DNA from: Cycas panzhihuaensis
Taxonomy: Eukaryota > Cycadophyta
DNA length: 64,000 nt
Direction: 5' to 3'
NCBI GenBank assembly: GCA_023213395.1
Contig: CM041465.1
Span: 95,673,741-95,737,740 of the forward strand
This document shows, piece by piece, positions 45,187-56,337 of this stretch (positions are counted from its first letter, which is position 1; every line of letters begins with the position of its first letter). The position numbers and the translations under genes were made by a program. The notes beneath the pieces were generated by a model that saw only the letters and a list, made by a program, of their open reading frames with translations, was not told where the DNA came from and did not search any database.

Positions 45187-47105
45187 TTTTCAGAAAACTT
45201 TAGTACATAAAAGGAATATGCTTTTACAAAGTCTAAGAACTTAATAAATCAACAAATATGATAAACTTATAAGATATAATTTTAAATAAACTTTGAAATA
45301 TAATGAATATATAAGTAAATTTTGAATATAACAAAGATCCTCTTAACTAAGTCTAAATTGAAACTTTGAAGATGAAAAATAAAAGGTTCTTAAGATAAAC
45401 CTGTTAGGATATACTTGGATGCTCAAATTTAGCAGCTTCAAAGTTACTAAACAATGTTAGAATAAGGTAAAATTATACCAATATGAATATTAATAGAAAA
45501 ACTATTCAATGGAACTGACCATTTTAAAAATGGGTTCCTATAAGTTAATATTTTAATGAACCAAAGATATAGTCCTCTTTTTTAGGCTTAACAAGAGCTT
45601 GGGGCTTAAAATATTTTAAAATGATAGTAAAATATTTATAGAATGCTATAAAATGATCAATTATAGTTTAGAAGGCTGCTTAATATACTTTTCAATTGAA
45701 AATTTTGAGAAATAATATATAAAAAGTGTGTAATAATGGTAGATTAGAGGCTATTATGCACCTCAACTTTAATGACTTTGAAAATTGGTAAAAACACTTT
45801 AAAACTTTATAAATAATAATTTCAATTTGAAGAGGAGTGAGTCAGCTTCCCAACAAAACTGACAGAACTAAATTCTGATGTAAAACAGAAAAGTTATAAT
45901 AAAATTAGTAACAAGTACTTTTATGGTAAAATATTAAAAAAATGTTAAAGTGTCACTTTTACTGATTAAAATAAATCTTAAAAAATAAAATAAATAAATG
46001 GTAATAAAGTTTTCTAATAATAGATGACTACAGAATAGATATAAGTAGAAAATAATCTCCTAGTGATAAAATATAATATAATAAAAAAAGGGTTTTATGA
46101 AAATAGTTCAAAACAACCTTAAAACTTAATGAGTGACTTTAAACTGATTGAAACCTAGTCAAATCAACTCCAAATATGGCATGTGACCAGTCAAAATCAT
46201 ACTTTGGAAAATTCTAGACTTAATGGGATAGGTTTCGTTAGAAACAGGAGGCCCAATCAAAAGTTATAGCAAAAATTTGCCAAGTACCCTATATGAAATG
46301 AAAAATTAAAAAAAATAAAAAGAAAAAAATGTTTATAAAAGTTGTTGGCCCCTTTAGTGATATGCTACAATCACATGGAGATAGAATGGGATAAGGGGCT
46401 CAGACTTGAGGGGGCTAATACCCTTTAAGTGCTTGGATTTGAAAAAATATACAATTAAACTAAAATTTTTAAATCTTTATAAAAGAAAAAACATATAAAA
46501 AATATTTAAATTTTTAAGAAAGTGCCACTGTCGCTTGAGTCTATGCCATTGCCTGAGTATGTAGATGATAGAAACGGCTCAAAGATGGCTCTTTGGTAAA
46601 ACCTAGAATGTCTCATTAAGTAAGATCTGATGAAACCTAGCTCACTCTGCCCCAAAAAAAATAGTTGGCTAACCGGTTTTTCTAGAAGAATGGAGAGATA
46701 GACATTGTGAGATAGAGATCGTGGGCAGACTAGAAAATTTGATGCTGATCTATGTGATATTTATACGTAAATGTAGATGTAGCAAGTAGGGACAGGAGAG
46801 CTAGACTAATGATTCAGGCTCATTTATTATATATACCCCAGTGGATGTAATTGTAATGAATGTCATTCTGACCGTGGGTGACCCAGACTACGTAGCCTTA
46901 TTACTAGATTGCACAGGTTTTAAGATAAATTATAGTGCCAATCCAATGGAGAATGAAGAGTTGCAGCTGAATCTCTAGAGATTCTGGTGGTTTCAATCCC
47001 AATTCATCGGTCTACAAAAGTTAACAGACTCTAGAAAGTAATTATCAGGATTAGAATTTTCACTTGTGAGATAGTTCAGTGCATGAATATTTGAAATAGG
47101 GGAGA
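45187..47105. other. element E interior between gag and the captured fragment
   Basis: AT-rich to about 46520 with no coding signal. From about 46520 to 47105 the base composition is visibly less AT-rich than its surroundings, and short frames such as [18 protein letters not shown] (about 46866-46919, plus strand) occur, but I recognise nothing. This part may belong to the same foreign segment as the dynein fragment. Confidence 0.45.
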
Positions 47106-47480
47106 ATGGCGTTCAAATGGCCCTTTCTATTTTTCAATTTCAGTGAGTTATACAACGTCCCATTAAGTGGGATGAACAATATTTGGAATCTCAGACATTA
47201 TATAAATGGCTCTTCTACAGGCATCACCGACTGGGGGACCTCGGGGTCATCTGGTTGGAGCAGGTCTATTAGTGTTATGCTTCATTACTACACAGGCCAT
47301 CCCTTTGCCTTGAAATATCATGCCTATAAAGGAGAAACACGATGGATCTCTCAATGTTTTAGTAATGGTTCAATCAATGGAACCAAAATAGTTCAAGCCA
47401 TGATCATTTGGCAACTCTTTAAGAAAGGTTTGATACCTGTGTTGATACATGTGTACACAAATTTTGTGTGTAACTGGTGA
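47106..47480 (+). CDS. unrecognised 124-codon ORF inside element E
   Basis: ATG at 47106 to the stop at 47478-47480. The product begins with a hydrophobic/aromatic stretch (MAFKWPFLFFNFSELY). It is rich in Gly, Ser and Trp in the middle (GSSTGITDWGTSGSSGWSRS), then YYTGHPFALKYHAYKGETRW. I know of no match. The less AT-rich composition and the position 180 bp upstream of the dynein fragment on the same strand suggest it was carried in with it, perhaps as non-coding or intronic sequence. It may not be a real gene. Confidence 0.25.
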   Translation: MAFKWPFLFFNFSELYNVPLSGMNNIWNLRHYINGSSTGITDWGTSGSSGWSRSISVMLHYYTGHPFALKYHAYKGETRWISQCFSNGSINGTKIVQAMIIWQLFKKGLIPVLIHVYTNFVCNW

Positions 47481-47657
47481 AGATGACCCTTTGAGTTTAG
47501 GATGTAAACCCTAAATCAGCCCCTGAATTGGACTTGATTCCTATGCATGCAATTCCTTGCAATAATATAAAAATAGAAAAATAGCAAAGTGATATATTGA
47601 TATCCTATTAATGTAAGCAAGGATAATCTATGTAAAATGTGAAAACAAAAAATCTTA

Positions 47658-48035
47658 ATGAAACATTATGTCTTAATGTCTGATATTTTAAAGATGTATT
47701 TGGAAGCAAAGGATAATATGAAGTTTTTAACAACTCTTAAGCACTATTTCAAGATAATTTCTAGTGGACCTTTGTTAAGGGTTCTTGAAACAATAAGTCC
47801 TATGATGAATGCCCTTCATATGGTCTGGATTCTTTCACATTACTATTTAGATGATTCTTACATGGACTATCTTATGGGGTATATAGTACATCAGATTGTA
47901 GAAAGAGTCTCAGAAAAGATAAATCTCAAGATTTTATTCAAGATGCCTACTAGTAATGCTGAATGTAAATTAAATATGGCAAAAAATATATTGGACGTTT
48001 GGCAAGGATCATTGACCATCAATGGAGACGGCTAG
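47658..48035 (+). pseudogene. dynein heavy chain fragment (tail domain, DHC_N1 region)
   Basis: The open stretch of 125 codons reads YLEAKDNMKFLTTLKHYF, then SPMMNALHMVWILSHYYLDD, YMDYLMGYIVHQIVERVSEK, INLKILFKMPTS and MAKNILDVWQGS. This follows the axonemal dynein heavy chain tail in order: EAxDNVKFLxTLxxHF, MMNALRMVWxISRHYNxDERM, LMxxIAxxIxxRV, IxxxTIF, AKxxLxxW. Dynein heavy chains are the motor subunits of cilia and flagella, usually about 4000 residues, so this is about 3% of one. The sequence is lost after DVWQGS (about 48010) and a stop follows at 48033-48035. It is antisense to element E. It could be a single exon taken as genomic DNA or a decayed cDNA piece; exact splice sites are not clear (a possible acceptor AG lies before 47692). 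The subfamily (inner arm, DNAH10-like) is a guess. Confidence 0.75.
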
Positions 48036-49556
48036 TATCAAACTGGTTAAATTGATGTCTTGTCTTGTTAATGGTTAAAATAACCTTTGACTTTTAGCAA
48101 CTAAAAGTAAACTAATACTTGAGTGTAATGTGTGGAGTAATATACTGGCAGTAATGTTTGTATGCGAGTGTATGCAGTAATATTTATACTTATATTATCT
48201 TAAATGTAAATGTTCATGAAAATGGAAGAGTGCTTATCAGAGTAGTAATAGAAATTAGATCAAATCTCTGACTAAGAATAGTACAACCCCTTGTTAAACA
48301 AAACTCACATAGATCTGAAGTATCATGAATAAGATGGAGATGGCCATAACCAGATCTTTTCAATATATTGATGAAAATAAATCAATAAAATAAGAAGTAT
48401 ATATATTTGTATCTAAAAAATTCTATAGTTTATTCTTATGAGTTTATTCCAAAAGTATTTGCATTTTTTTTCCTTTTTTTCGGTTGAAAAAAAATATGTA
48501 TATCATAGAAGATATATTTCAAAAATTTTTATATTTATATAAAAGCATGAAAAAAATGGTGAATCAATGGAGCCACAAATGAAACCAGAAAAATTTTTAA
48601 ATATATTGATAGAAATATATCAAATAAATAAAATGCATATATATTTGTATCTGAAATATTTCAAATATGTTGGAGCATATATATCAGAGAACCAAGAAAT
48701 ATATATATGTTTAAATATAAAAAAAATATGAAGAACCTTGTAAGCAATTGTGGCAGATTTGTAGTAGATTGACTTCCAAAGATGAGATCTTCTTCCACAC
48801 AAATTGAAGCTTCAAATATATTTCTCTAGTAGGCAGATATGTTATAATATATGGCTTGTTGGGCTAATTATACACCAAAACTTACACAGATATGAAAAAA
48901 TAACTTGAAAAAATGGTCAAATATATAATAAAATATATAGATCTAAAAGAAAACTTGAATAAATATTATAGATCTAAAGTAAGTATTATAGATCTAAAGT
49001 AAATATTGTAGATCTATAGCCAATATTACAGATCTGAAGCAAATATTGCAAATCTAAAGAATATATTGAATATATAAATAAAATAAACTAGAATATGGTC
49101 AAATATTTAATAAAATAAGTAGATCTGAAGAATATATAGCGGATCTAAAGAAAACTCAAATAAATATTTCTTGCAGTCGTGCTCCTACACAGATCTGAAA
49201 AGAATATTAAATAAATAAATAAAATATGCCTGAAAATGGTTAAATATATGATAAAAATATGTAAAACTTATTGATAAAACCTCTATAGAGTGATAAAAAC
49301 TTGATATCTGTTGTTTGCAGCTATGCACCTGCATAGATATATATAAATCTAAAAACATATCTAAAATATATTTGTTATATCACAAGTATAAATCAAGAAT
49401 AAGCAAATATGATAAAACATAATGTAAGGAACTACTGAGAAACTTTATAGAAGATAAGTGTAACCAATATTTGCTTGCTTGTAAGTGGATCTACTCTAAA
49501 TACTAATAAATCTTCTTTCTCCTCAAAAAACTTTAAATGAAGATGCAACAACCCAA
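48036..49556. other. element E leader, AT-rich, with tandem repeats
   Basis: No coding signal. It contains the five-unit 20-bp tandem array and scattered further copies of AGATCTAAA or AGATCTGAA to about 49190. Confidence 0.6.
48961..49060. repeat. five tandem 20-bp units in the leader of E
   Basis: Units start at 48961, 48981, 49001, 49021 and 49041. Each is of the form AAATATTATAGATCTAAAGT with one to several changes. Degenerate copies extend outwards. Confidence 0.85.
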
Positions 49557-49563
49557 CAATCTC

Positions 49564-49574
49564 TACTCTAATAC
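49564..49574 (-). other. primer-binding site of element E
   Basis: The minus strand reads TGGTATTAGAG near the 5' LTR end, the initiator-Met type with one change. Confidence 0.85.
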
Positions 49575-49578
49575 CAAA

Positions 49579-49985
49579 TGTAAGAAAATAAATGATGGAG
49601 AATAGGACAAAACATAAACATAATAATCATAGATCAATACATCATTATTGTATAAACACAAGAGATTTTGTATTCAATCCATTTTTGTAGAGAGAGCATT
49701 ACAAATATTCAAAAGTAGGCAGTGACTAAAGACACCAGGGTTGCACACCCCTCAAAATATATAATTTGGAGGAGGAGGGAAACTCCTCAACCCTTGAAAT
49801 TCAAATAACAATAAAATATAACTTACCTTAACTCAATTGAACTTAACTCAAATTAACTTAAATTAAATCAACCTTACCTTATACTTACCTATACATGTGA
49901 GCACCCATATGTGTAAAGTGATGAGAGTGAGGTGTGCACTCCTGGTCGAAAGGTGGGAGTGGGGTGATGAGCATTAACCCCAACA
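49579..49985 (-). repeat. 5' LTR of element E
   Basis: 407 bp with canonical TG..CA ends (plus strand TGTAAGAAAAT ... CCCAACA), partner of 44091-44482. Confidence 0.88.
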
Positions 49986-50400
49986 AAAATATTATCTCAA
50001 ATTCTGATGATTATTATAGGGGCTACAAATATTAAATTGACTTCAAATATTTTTTGATATGATGCATTTTGAAATAAACTTTCTATTATAATTCATTAAA
50101 TATAGATTGAATATTAGGATTAAAAATTATAAATAGATTAGTAATAAGTATTATTATTATCATCTCTAAAACTCTTAATTTATAGTCAACTTCAAGAAAA
50201 TAGTATGGATATAAGTTGTTTTAATTTTAATAATGAAAATCTATTTTTTCCTAAATATTTTATAAATTTCTAGTTTTTTTAAAGTAATTTTTTCTTAAAA
50301 AGTAATTATTTTAAGAAACTTTTTAGTAAGTATTTATATTTAAAATGGATATTCTAATATTCACTAGGGATAGGAAAGTTAAACCCATGGAATAGTTGCA
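49986..50400. other. AT-rich stretch, nothing recognised
   Basis: It starts with the AAAAT target duplication of element E; otherwise unassigned. Confidence 0.5.
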
Positions 50401-50720
50401 TAGATTTAAAGCACTTAATAAATTCATGACTTTTACAAATACATAAGATTATAAGATAGTTAAATGGCACTTAAGAGGAAAGTCTTTTGATTAATGTAGT
50501 ATTTGGTCTAAGAGAACTGGTTAGATGCATTCTCAAGCATGCTTTTAAGTAGATTTTATTAAGAATTTCATGCTAAGTTATTCAAAAGAGTGGTGGAATC
50601 AGCATGACTATAGTACTCTTAAGGATTTTAAGGATAATATCAAAGGAACTTGAAGAGTTTACTTATAATTAATTTGGAAAAAGTTAGATGATATGTGTGA
50701 GAGTGTGTGTATATGCAAGG
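50400..50720 (+). pseudogene. possible gypsy gag scrap
   Basis: One frame reads KIVKWHLRGKSFD, then VDFIKNFMLSYSKEWWNQHD, YSTLKDFKDNIKGT and LIWKKLDDMC with several stops. This resembles the order of a Ty3/gypsy gag core (W block, then F..F...Y..., then a short basic helix). It is weak and could be chance. Confidence 0.3.
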
Positions 50721-51420
50721 TGCATGTTGGGTGTCAATTCAACTAGAGGTAGAGACTGCTACATGCCAGGATCATTCAGAAGAGGACTCAAACACCAGAT
50801 ATATCATGGAAAACTCTTAAGAGAGAAACCCCACTAATATAATATTTTAATATATTAAAAATAAAACAACATAAAGTGATTCATAGGTGAGATGAAGCAT
50901 GAGAAGACCATTGAGATTACATTGATTTTGAGTTGGTGATAGGAATACCAAGGAGGTATGAATATATATACCTTGAAATGGTACCATGTAAGGTCATGCC
51001 TCTTCATCATGTCTTTTTGCCAATGGATACATCCTTTCATCACACCTACATATACTAATTAAGCCTAATAAAACATTAAGTTATAATTAACCTAAGTTAA
51101 CTATCGCTAATAATATGCTTAAACCAAATAAAGAAAATCCCATTTGGAAGAAGTTTGAAGAACAATTAGTTGGGATGTATGAACAAAATAAGGAAGAGTT
51201 TGCTTATGATCAATTTGAAGAAGAACCATTGAGATGAAAGAACTTAATAAAGAAGAGTTCATTTATAAGTAGTTTGAAGAGAGAGTGGTTGTTGTATATA
51301 AACTAAGTATAGCGAGATCTATTATAGAGATGAAGTATCCTTAAAAATAAGACAACCCACCTACTCAAATAATGTGACTATTATGTTTTTAAATCTTATT
51401 ATACATTCTTTTATTACTTT
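50721..51420. other. AT-rich stretch with a short repeated coding-like motif
   Basis: Around 51130-51290 the words GAAGAGTTTGCTTATGA / GAAGAGTTCATTTATAA, each followed by a GTTTGAAGA or ATTTGAAGA block, repeat at roughly 60-70 bp spacing. No gene recognised. Confidence 0.4.
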
Positions 51421-51429
51421 ATTACATAA

Positions 51430-51809
51430 CTATCTTGATCAACCATGGGACTTGACCGTTAGAACATGTGCTTGTAGGGCCCAACTATTAGTCTTAGCTC
51501 TTAATATTCTTATATGAGCCATTTACTCCTACTTATAGAATTCATGAAAGAGGCCTCCCTTCTTTATATAAGGCCATGTAGAATATTAGAGGGATTATTA
51601 TTCCATACGTGAAATCTTATAATTGGTATATTGTGGTGTAGCTTTAGTGCCCATATTTCTATAATATGTTCTTTTCATACTTATATTTATGTAATTAGTC
51701 CCTATAGTGCAATAATAGTGAATTCTACCTTGTTGTTTTGCTCTATTTATGCTTTCTCATTATACTGTATGATAAATATTATATAGAAATATGGGGTAAG
51801 TTCATCCCA
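51430..51809 (+). repeat. probable 5' LTR of a decayed plus-strand element (start uncertain)
   Basis: TTCATCCCA ends at 51809 and is followed, two bases later, by a primer-site-like TGGTATTTGAG (51812-51822). A TATATAAGG promoter-like string lies at about 51567. The LTR start is not resolved and no partner was found. Confidence 0.4.
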
Positions 51810-51811
51810 AG

Positions 51812-51822
51812 TGGTATTTGAG
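51812..51822 (+). other. primer-binding site, degraded initiator-Met type
   Basis: TGGTATTTGAG compared with TGGTATCAGAG; placed at CA-AG-TGG exactly as in element C. Confidence 0.45.
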
Positions 51823-52775
51823 TAAAGGTTTAAAGGATATTACCTATAGTAGTGATTATTGAATGTAGGGGATTACTAGAAGTTTGGCCATGATTTCCCT
51901 TTCCTTAGTGATGGCAATGAGTTTTTTCCATTCTATGATAAATATCTTAATTCTATTTTCTTTCTTTAATAGTGGTCTAGGCTAAAAACACTATTTCAAA
52001 GGTTTTTAAATATACATTAAAAGGTTATTGTTATTGGCTAACTATACTTACAGATAAGATAGTGCACAAAGTGAGGTAATATACTTATCGATGTTGGGGC
52101 CTTAGATAATATCTATATATAAAATCAAGCCTTTATATACTTTTAGGTATATTAAAGGACCCTCTTAAGATTATTTAAGGCCTTAGTATAGGAAACCTTT
52201 CATTTGTCTTTAATGTATAGTGCTTTGGTTAATGATTAGTATTAGGAAATCACTCTCTCTATATATCTCAAAGATAAATAGCATGGATATGAGTGTGATA
52301 ATCCTCCATAGTTAGTACCCTAAGATATTATATTATTTCATTATTAATAACTGAGAAGTATATTAGAGAGATTGTAGACTAGACAAGCTCTAATTTAAGA
52401 TTAAAATTTTCACATCAAATTCTATCTAATATTGGCCATATAAGTTTTACTTTTCTAGTTCTACAATAACACTTAGTCAAAATTATCATGAATAGGCTTG
52501 CTTTAGTAATTTTAATTTTTTATAGTTGAAACCCTCACTAAAAGTCATCAGACATGTGTATGTGTGTGTGTATTATTATTATCTATTAATTATCCTATTA
52601 TAATAAGGGCATTATGCCCTTTTATTTTACATGGGTTAATTTCAACTCATACTTTCAGGGAAAAATGATATATAGGCACCTTATGAGCCTTATTGTTGCT
52701 TTAACTATTTTATGTATCTAGTCTAAGATGCCTTTAGGGAATTTTGATTTGCATATTTTGAAGGCTTAACATAAG
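51823..52775 (+). other. decayed interior after the 51.8 kb primer site
   Basis: AT-rich with many stops. At about 52085-52125 one frame reads NILIDVGALDNI, loosely like a retroelement protease active site (LIDxGA). No domain can be confirmed. The left end of D2 cuts this sequence. Confidence 0.3.
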
Positions 52776-53087
52776 TAAAGGAAGGATGGATCTAGGAGAT
52801 AAATCACTTACATGCACACAATGGCAATGGAGAATGAAAAAAAAGATGAAACAAGATATGAGAGCAAGCTTGGAGGTGAGAATGAATAATGACTTCCTCC
52901 CTGAGATTTTACCTTTTATTATTGAGGGTGAGCATTAGGGTTAGGATTTTTCTACCTAATGACATGAACCTGAAATTACATCTAAATGCACATAAAGTAC
53001 ATTTCATTAAGAGACTAATGCTAATAATATATCCTAAGGTCATATAATTAATCTACACAAATGACCTTGATACATTGACCTCTTTCA
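52776..53087 (-). repeat. 3' LTR of D2
   Basis: 312 bp; the plus-strand start reads TAAAGGAAGG instead of TGAAGGAAGG. Confidence 0.9.
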
Positions 53088-53099
53088 ATCCCCCCCTTA
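53088..53099 (-). other. polypurine tract of D2
   Basis: The minus strand reads TTAAGGGGGGGAT directly before the LTR. Confidence 0.85.
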
Positions 53100-53576
53100 A
53101 TGGTAGAAGGTCATTTTCAGAAAATCTATTCTATGAGGTCTTTATTTGAGCCTTATTATTATATTGAAATTCTAAATGACATTTTTATGAGAAAACCCTC
53201 ATGGGGAATAAAAACCTATGAACTTTCTAAGATCTATAGCCCCTTTTATAAATTAAAATGGCTAAGGTGGCTCTTTGATGTAGCTTGATAGCCAAGTAGC
53301 TTAAATATGCAGCTTAATCTGCTAAGTCTCCATATACCGTTTGGTCATCCCCTATGCCCTTTTGGGTTTTCATAGGTTCTGATTTTCCAAAACAAGTACA
53401 ACCCTTATTCTTCCATGCCCAGATGGGATTTTCACAAAGAGGATAGAGCAGAGACTTACTCTTATTCTTCTGCGCCCACAAGGGTTTTTCATAAAGAGAA
53501 TAGAGTATGATGATCATGTTGCCATCTTCTTTGATCAATCGAAGATGGAGGCCCTAAGGCTGAGCTACCTTCAGAA

Positions 53577-54275
53577 CTATTCAAACTTCACCTTTCGCAA
53601 TGGTTTAGTGAAGATATCGGCCACTTGATATGCTGTGGCACAGTAATTTAATTGAATTGTACCATCATGAACAAGTTCCCTAATCCTGTGGACTTTCGTA
53701 CTTATATATTTGATATGATCATGAAATACAGGATTTTTTACCATGTAGATTGCTGATTGATTATCCACATGAAGACTCGTAGAACTTGTTTGGGTGATAT
53801 TCAATATTTCCAATAATTTTCTTAGCCATATCACCTCTTTATTGGTCTTAGAAGTTGTAATGTATTCAGCTTCGGTAGTTGAATCTATAATTATCTTCTA
53901 CCATCTAGATCTCCATGATATTGGTGCTGTTTCAAGAAACGTTACATACCTAGACGTAGATCTTCCTATATCTTTATCTCCTGTAAAGTCTAAGTCTGTG
54001 TATGCAGAAAGCTTGAAGTCTAAATTAGGTTCATACAACAGACCATATTTGTTGGTCATCTTAAGGTATCTCAACACTCACACTACTACCTGCCAATGAT
54101 TCTGCTTAGGATTTGTCATATAATGAGTAAGAATGCTGATCAAGTGTATAATATCTGGCCTTATATTAGTAGTGTAGATGAGACTACCTACAAGTTTCTT
54201 GTAGAGTGTTGCATCTGCCTCCCTAGTGTCACCTTCAGTTGAGAGTTTACTGTTAGTATCCATGGGTAACATCAC
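53577..54275 (-). pseudogene. rnh: copia RNase H of D2
   Basis: PMDTNSKLSTEGD and LVGSLIYTTNIRPDI at 54275-54078 form the end of the RT tether. Then come LRYLKMTNKYGLL, YTDLDFTGDKDIGRSTSRYV, STTEAEYITTSKT, LHVDNQSAIYMVKNPVFHD and TAYQVADIFTKPL, ending at 53577. The usual copia RNase H order is complete, but the YTDLDF portion and the AEY block are separated from the rest by stops. Confidence 0.87.
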
Positions 54276-55026
54276 TGGTTGAGCATTTTCTAACTAAAAC
54301 TTGGTTAGAAGATCATTAATGTATTTTTTTTGGGAGAGGAAATTTTCTATTCTTTTGTATTACTTCAATTCCTAAGTAATATTTCATCAAACTGAGGTTA
54401 GATAGTTTGAACATTTTGCCAAGGTCCTTTTTTAGCTAGGTTATTGCTTGTTCATTATTACCCTTTACTAGCATATCATTTATAAAGATTACGGGATAAG
54501 TGACTTTATCCTTATAGAGTTTGATGAACAACATTATATCAATATCTTGATAGTCACAAACCTTGTATCCAAGTTACCTCATCCTTTCAGACAACTTGGA
54601 AAACCAAGCACAAGGGGCTTGTTTAAGGCTATACAAGGACTTTCTGAGCCTGCAAACCTTATGCTCTTGACCTTCGATCTCATATCCTTCTGGTTAAGCC
54701 ATGCAAATTTCTTCTTCAAGATCTCTATTAAGAAACGTGGTCTTAATATCAAGTTGGTGGATTTTCCAACCCTATTGAGCAGCCAAGGCCACAAGAGTTC
54801 TAATTATAGGCCACTTGGTTATAGGTGCAAAGACTTCAGTGTAGTTGATGCCTTCCCTTTGTGTAAATCCGTTAGCTACCAACTTCGCCTTGTGTTTTTC
54901 AAGGTTGTCATCTGATCTATATTTATTTTTGAATACCCATGTATTTTGAACTACCTTTTTGCCAAGTGGTAAATCAATGAGCTCCCATGTATCGTTCTTG
55001 ATAAGAGATTGGTACTCTTCATTCAT
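54276..55026 (-). pseudogene. pol: copia reverse transcriptase of D2
   Basis: It starts with MNEEYQSLIKNDTWELIDLP (55026), NTWVFKNKYRSDDNLEKHKA and VANGFTQREGINYTEVFAPI. The catalytic box at about 54492-54470 reads FINDML in place of YVDDML: the first catalytic Asp is Asn and the Tyr is Phe. This is a loss-of-function change in addition to the stops. Confidence 0.85.
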
Positions 55027-55203
55027 GGCATTTCTCTAAGCTATATGCTTTATAGATTCTTGGTACGTTAAGGGCTCTTCATTAAGAGTAAGGTGCAATT
55101 CTGCTGGTTCAAGCTTGGTGTATAATGATTCCTACATCCTTGCTCTATGGGCACTTCGAGTGCCAGTTTTTTCCACTTCATCTAGTCATATGTCCTTATT
55201 AAG

Positions 55204-55639
55204 CTAGTGGGATTCTCGAGATCCTTGAGTTGGGAATAATGTCCTCATTTCCCAAACTTCTTGGTTCTTATCATATTCATTAAAATGATTATTTTGTGAG
55301 GAGGATGTTGATGTGCCTAAGGAAGATGGTCCTTCTACCACTGTTTTGTCTTTGTCAACTGAAGGTGGAGAGGATGGTTCTTCTATAATGGCTTTACCTT
55401 TGTCAACTTTGTTATCTTCAAAAGATGATGTTGTATATACACTCATTTATTTAGAGTCATAACTTGTATCCTCCAAGGCTCTATTGTCAGCTTCTAACAT
55501 TTGGGATAATTTATGTCTATCCCCCCCCCCCCCCCTTCCCCCAAATTTTACAATCTGAACATCATACTTAATAATATTATTATAGTGGCATGAGGGTACT
55601 ATGGAGTCTAATTTAAGTAACTGAACCTCTGTCTCCACA
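55204..55639 (-). pseudogene. integrase-RT linker of D2
   Basis: Ser/Asp/Lys-rich linker (EEPSSPPSVDKDKTVVEGPS at about 55385-55325). It includes a poly-C run at about 55521-55536 (plus strand) that reads Gly-rich on the minus strand and is prone to length change. Confidence 0.6.
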
Positions 55640-56292
55640 AAAACAACATCTGTGGTAATGATGATTTTTCATTGTAAAGGTATAAAGACCTTATACCCTT
55701 TCTTATCCATAGGGTATCCAATAAAGATGCCTTTAAGTGCCCTTAGCTGGAGTTTATTTCGATTTGCATCCAGAATATGGGCATAGCATGTAAAGCCAAA
55801 AATTCTAAAGTAGTGAACAATGGGGGCTTGTCCTGACCACTTTTTATTAGGTGATTGTAGTTCCTTTGATGGGCTAATAGCATTGATACAATAAACAACT
55901 ACTTTAGCCTATAGATAAGCAGGTACATTTTTATATATTAACATAGCATGAGCCATGTTTATGATTATCCTGTTCATGCGCTCGGTAACTCCATTTTGTT
56001 ATGCCCTACCTGTTACTGTTGTTTGATGCTTGATGCCATTATCTTGAAGGTAGCTTTTAAACTCATATGAAGTATATTCACCGCCATTATCAGTTCGAAG
56101 ACATTTGAGTTGATAACCTAACTCTTTTTCAGTGAGGGCTTTGAATTCCTTAAATATACGGAATGCTTCATCTTTCTTGTATAGAAAAGCTACCCATACT
56201 TTTCTAGTGAAATCATTAATAAAAGTTATGTAATATAGCTTGCCCTTTAGTGAAGGAATGGGCATTGGCCCGCACAAATCAGAGTGTACCAA
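55640..56292 (-). pseudogene. int: copia integrase of D2
   Basis: MVHSDLCGPMPIPSLKGKLY (first Asp, 56292 on), FINDFTRKVWVAFLYKKDEA, LRTDNGGEYTSYEFKSYL (second Asp) and, after a stop, QNGVTERMNR (Glu), then IFGFTCYAHI and LKGIFIGYPMDKKGYKV toward 55690. The catalytic triad is readable. Confidence 0.87.
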
Positions 56293-56337
56293 TTGTAATG
56301 GATGGCTTGATTTCCACTGACTTTTAGGAAAGGGTTG

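Larger units (their letters stand above)
44091..49985 (-). mobile_element. non-autonomous copia-type element E carrying a host gene fragment
   Basis: LTRs 44091-44482 and 49579-49985 are flanked by a perfect AAAAT duplication (44086-44090 and 49986-49990). The primer site next to the right LTR and the polypurine tract next to the left LTR fix the orientation as minus. The 5.1 kb interior holds only a gag fragment (45186 to about 44740) and no RT or integrase. A 4.4 kb region between primer site and gag includes a dynein heavy chain fragment and an unrecognised ORF, both on the plus strand. The element would need enzymes from a relative to move. Confidence 0.85.

Noticed and set aside
47658-48035. 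Dynein fragment as an exon of an intact local host gene with repeats in its introns
   Set aside because: It lies between LTRs with matching primer site, polypurine tract and an exact 5-bp duplication, and no other dynein exon is visible in the window. A resident exon is not fully excluded, but capture explains more.
55521-55536. Poly-C run as a possible regulatory G-quadruplex site
   Set aside because: A single homopolymer within the D2 linker. D1 has only short C runs at the same place, so it looks like slippage in decaying sequence.
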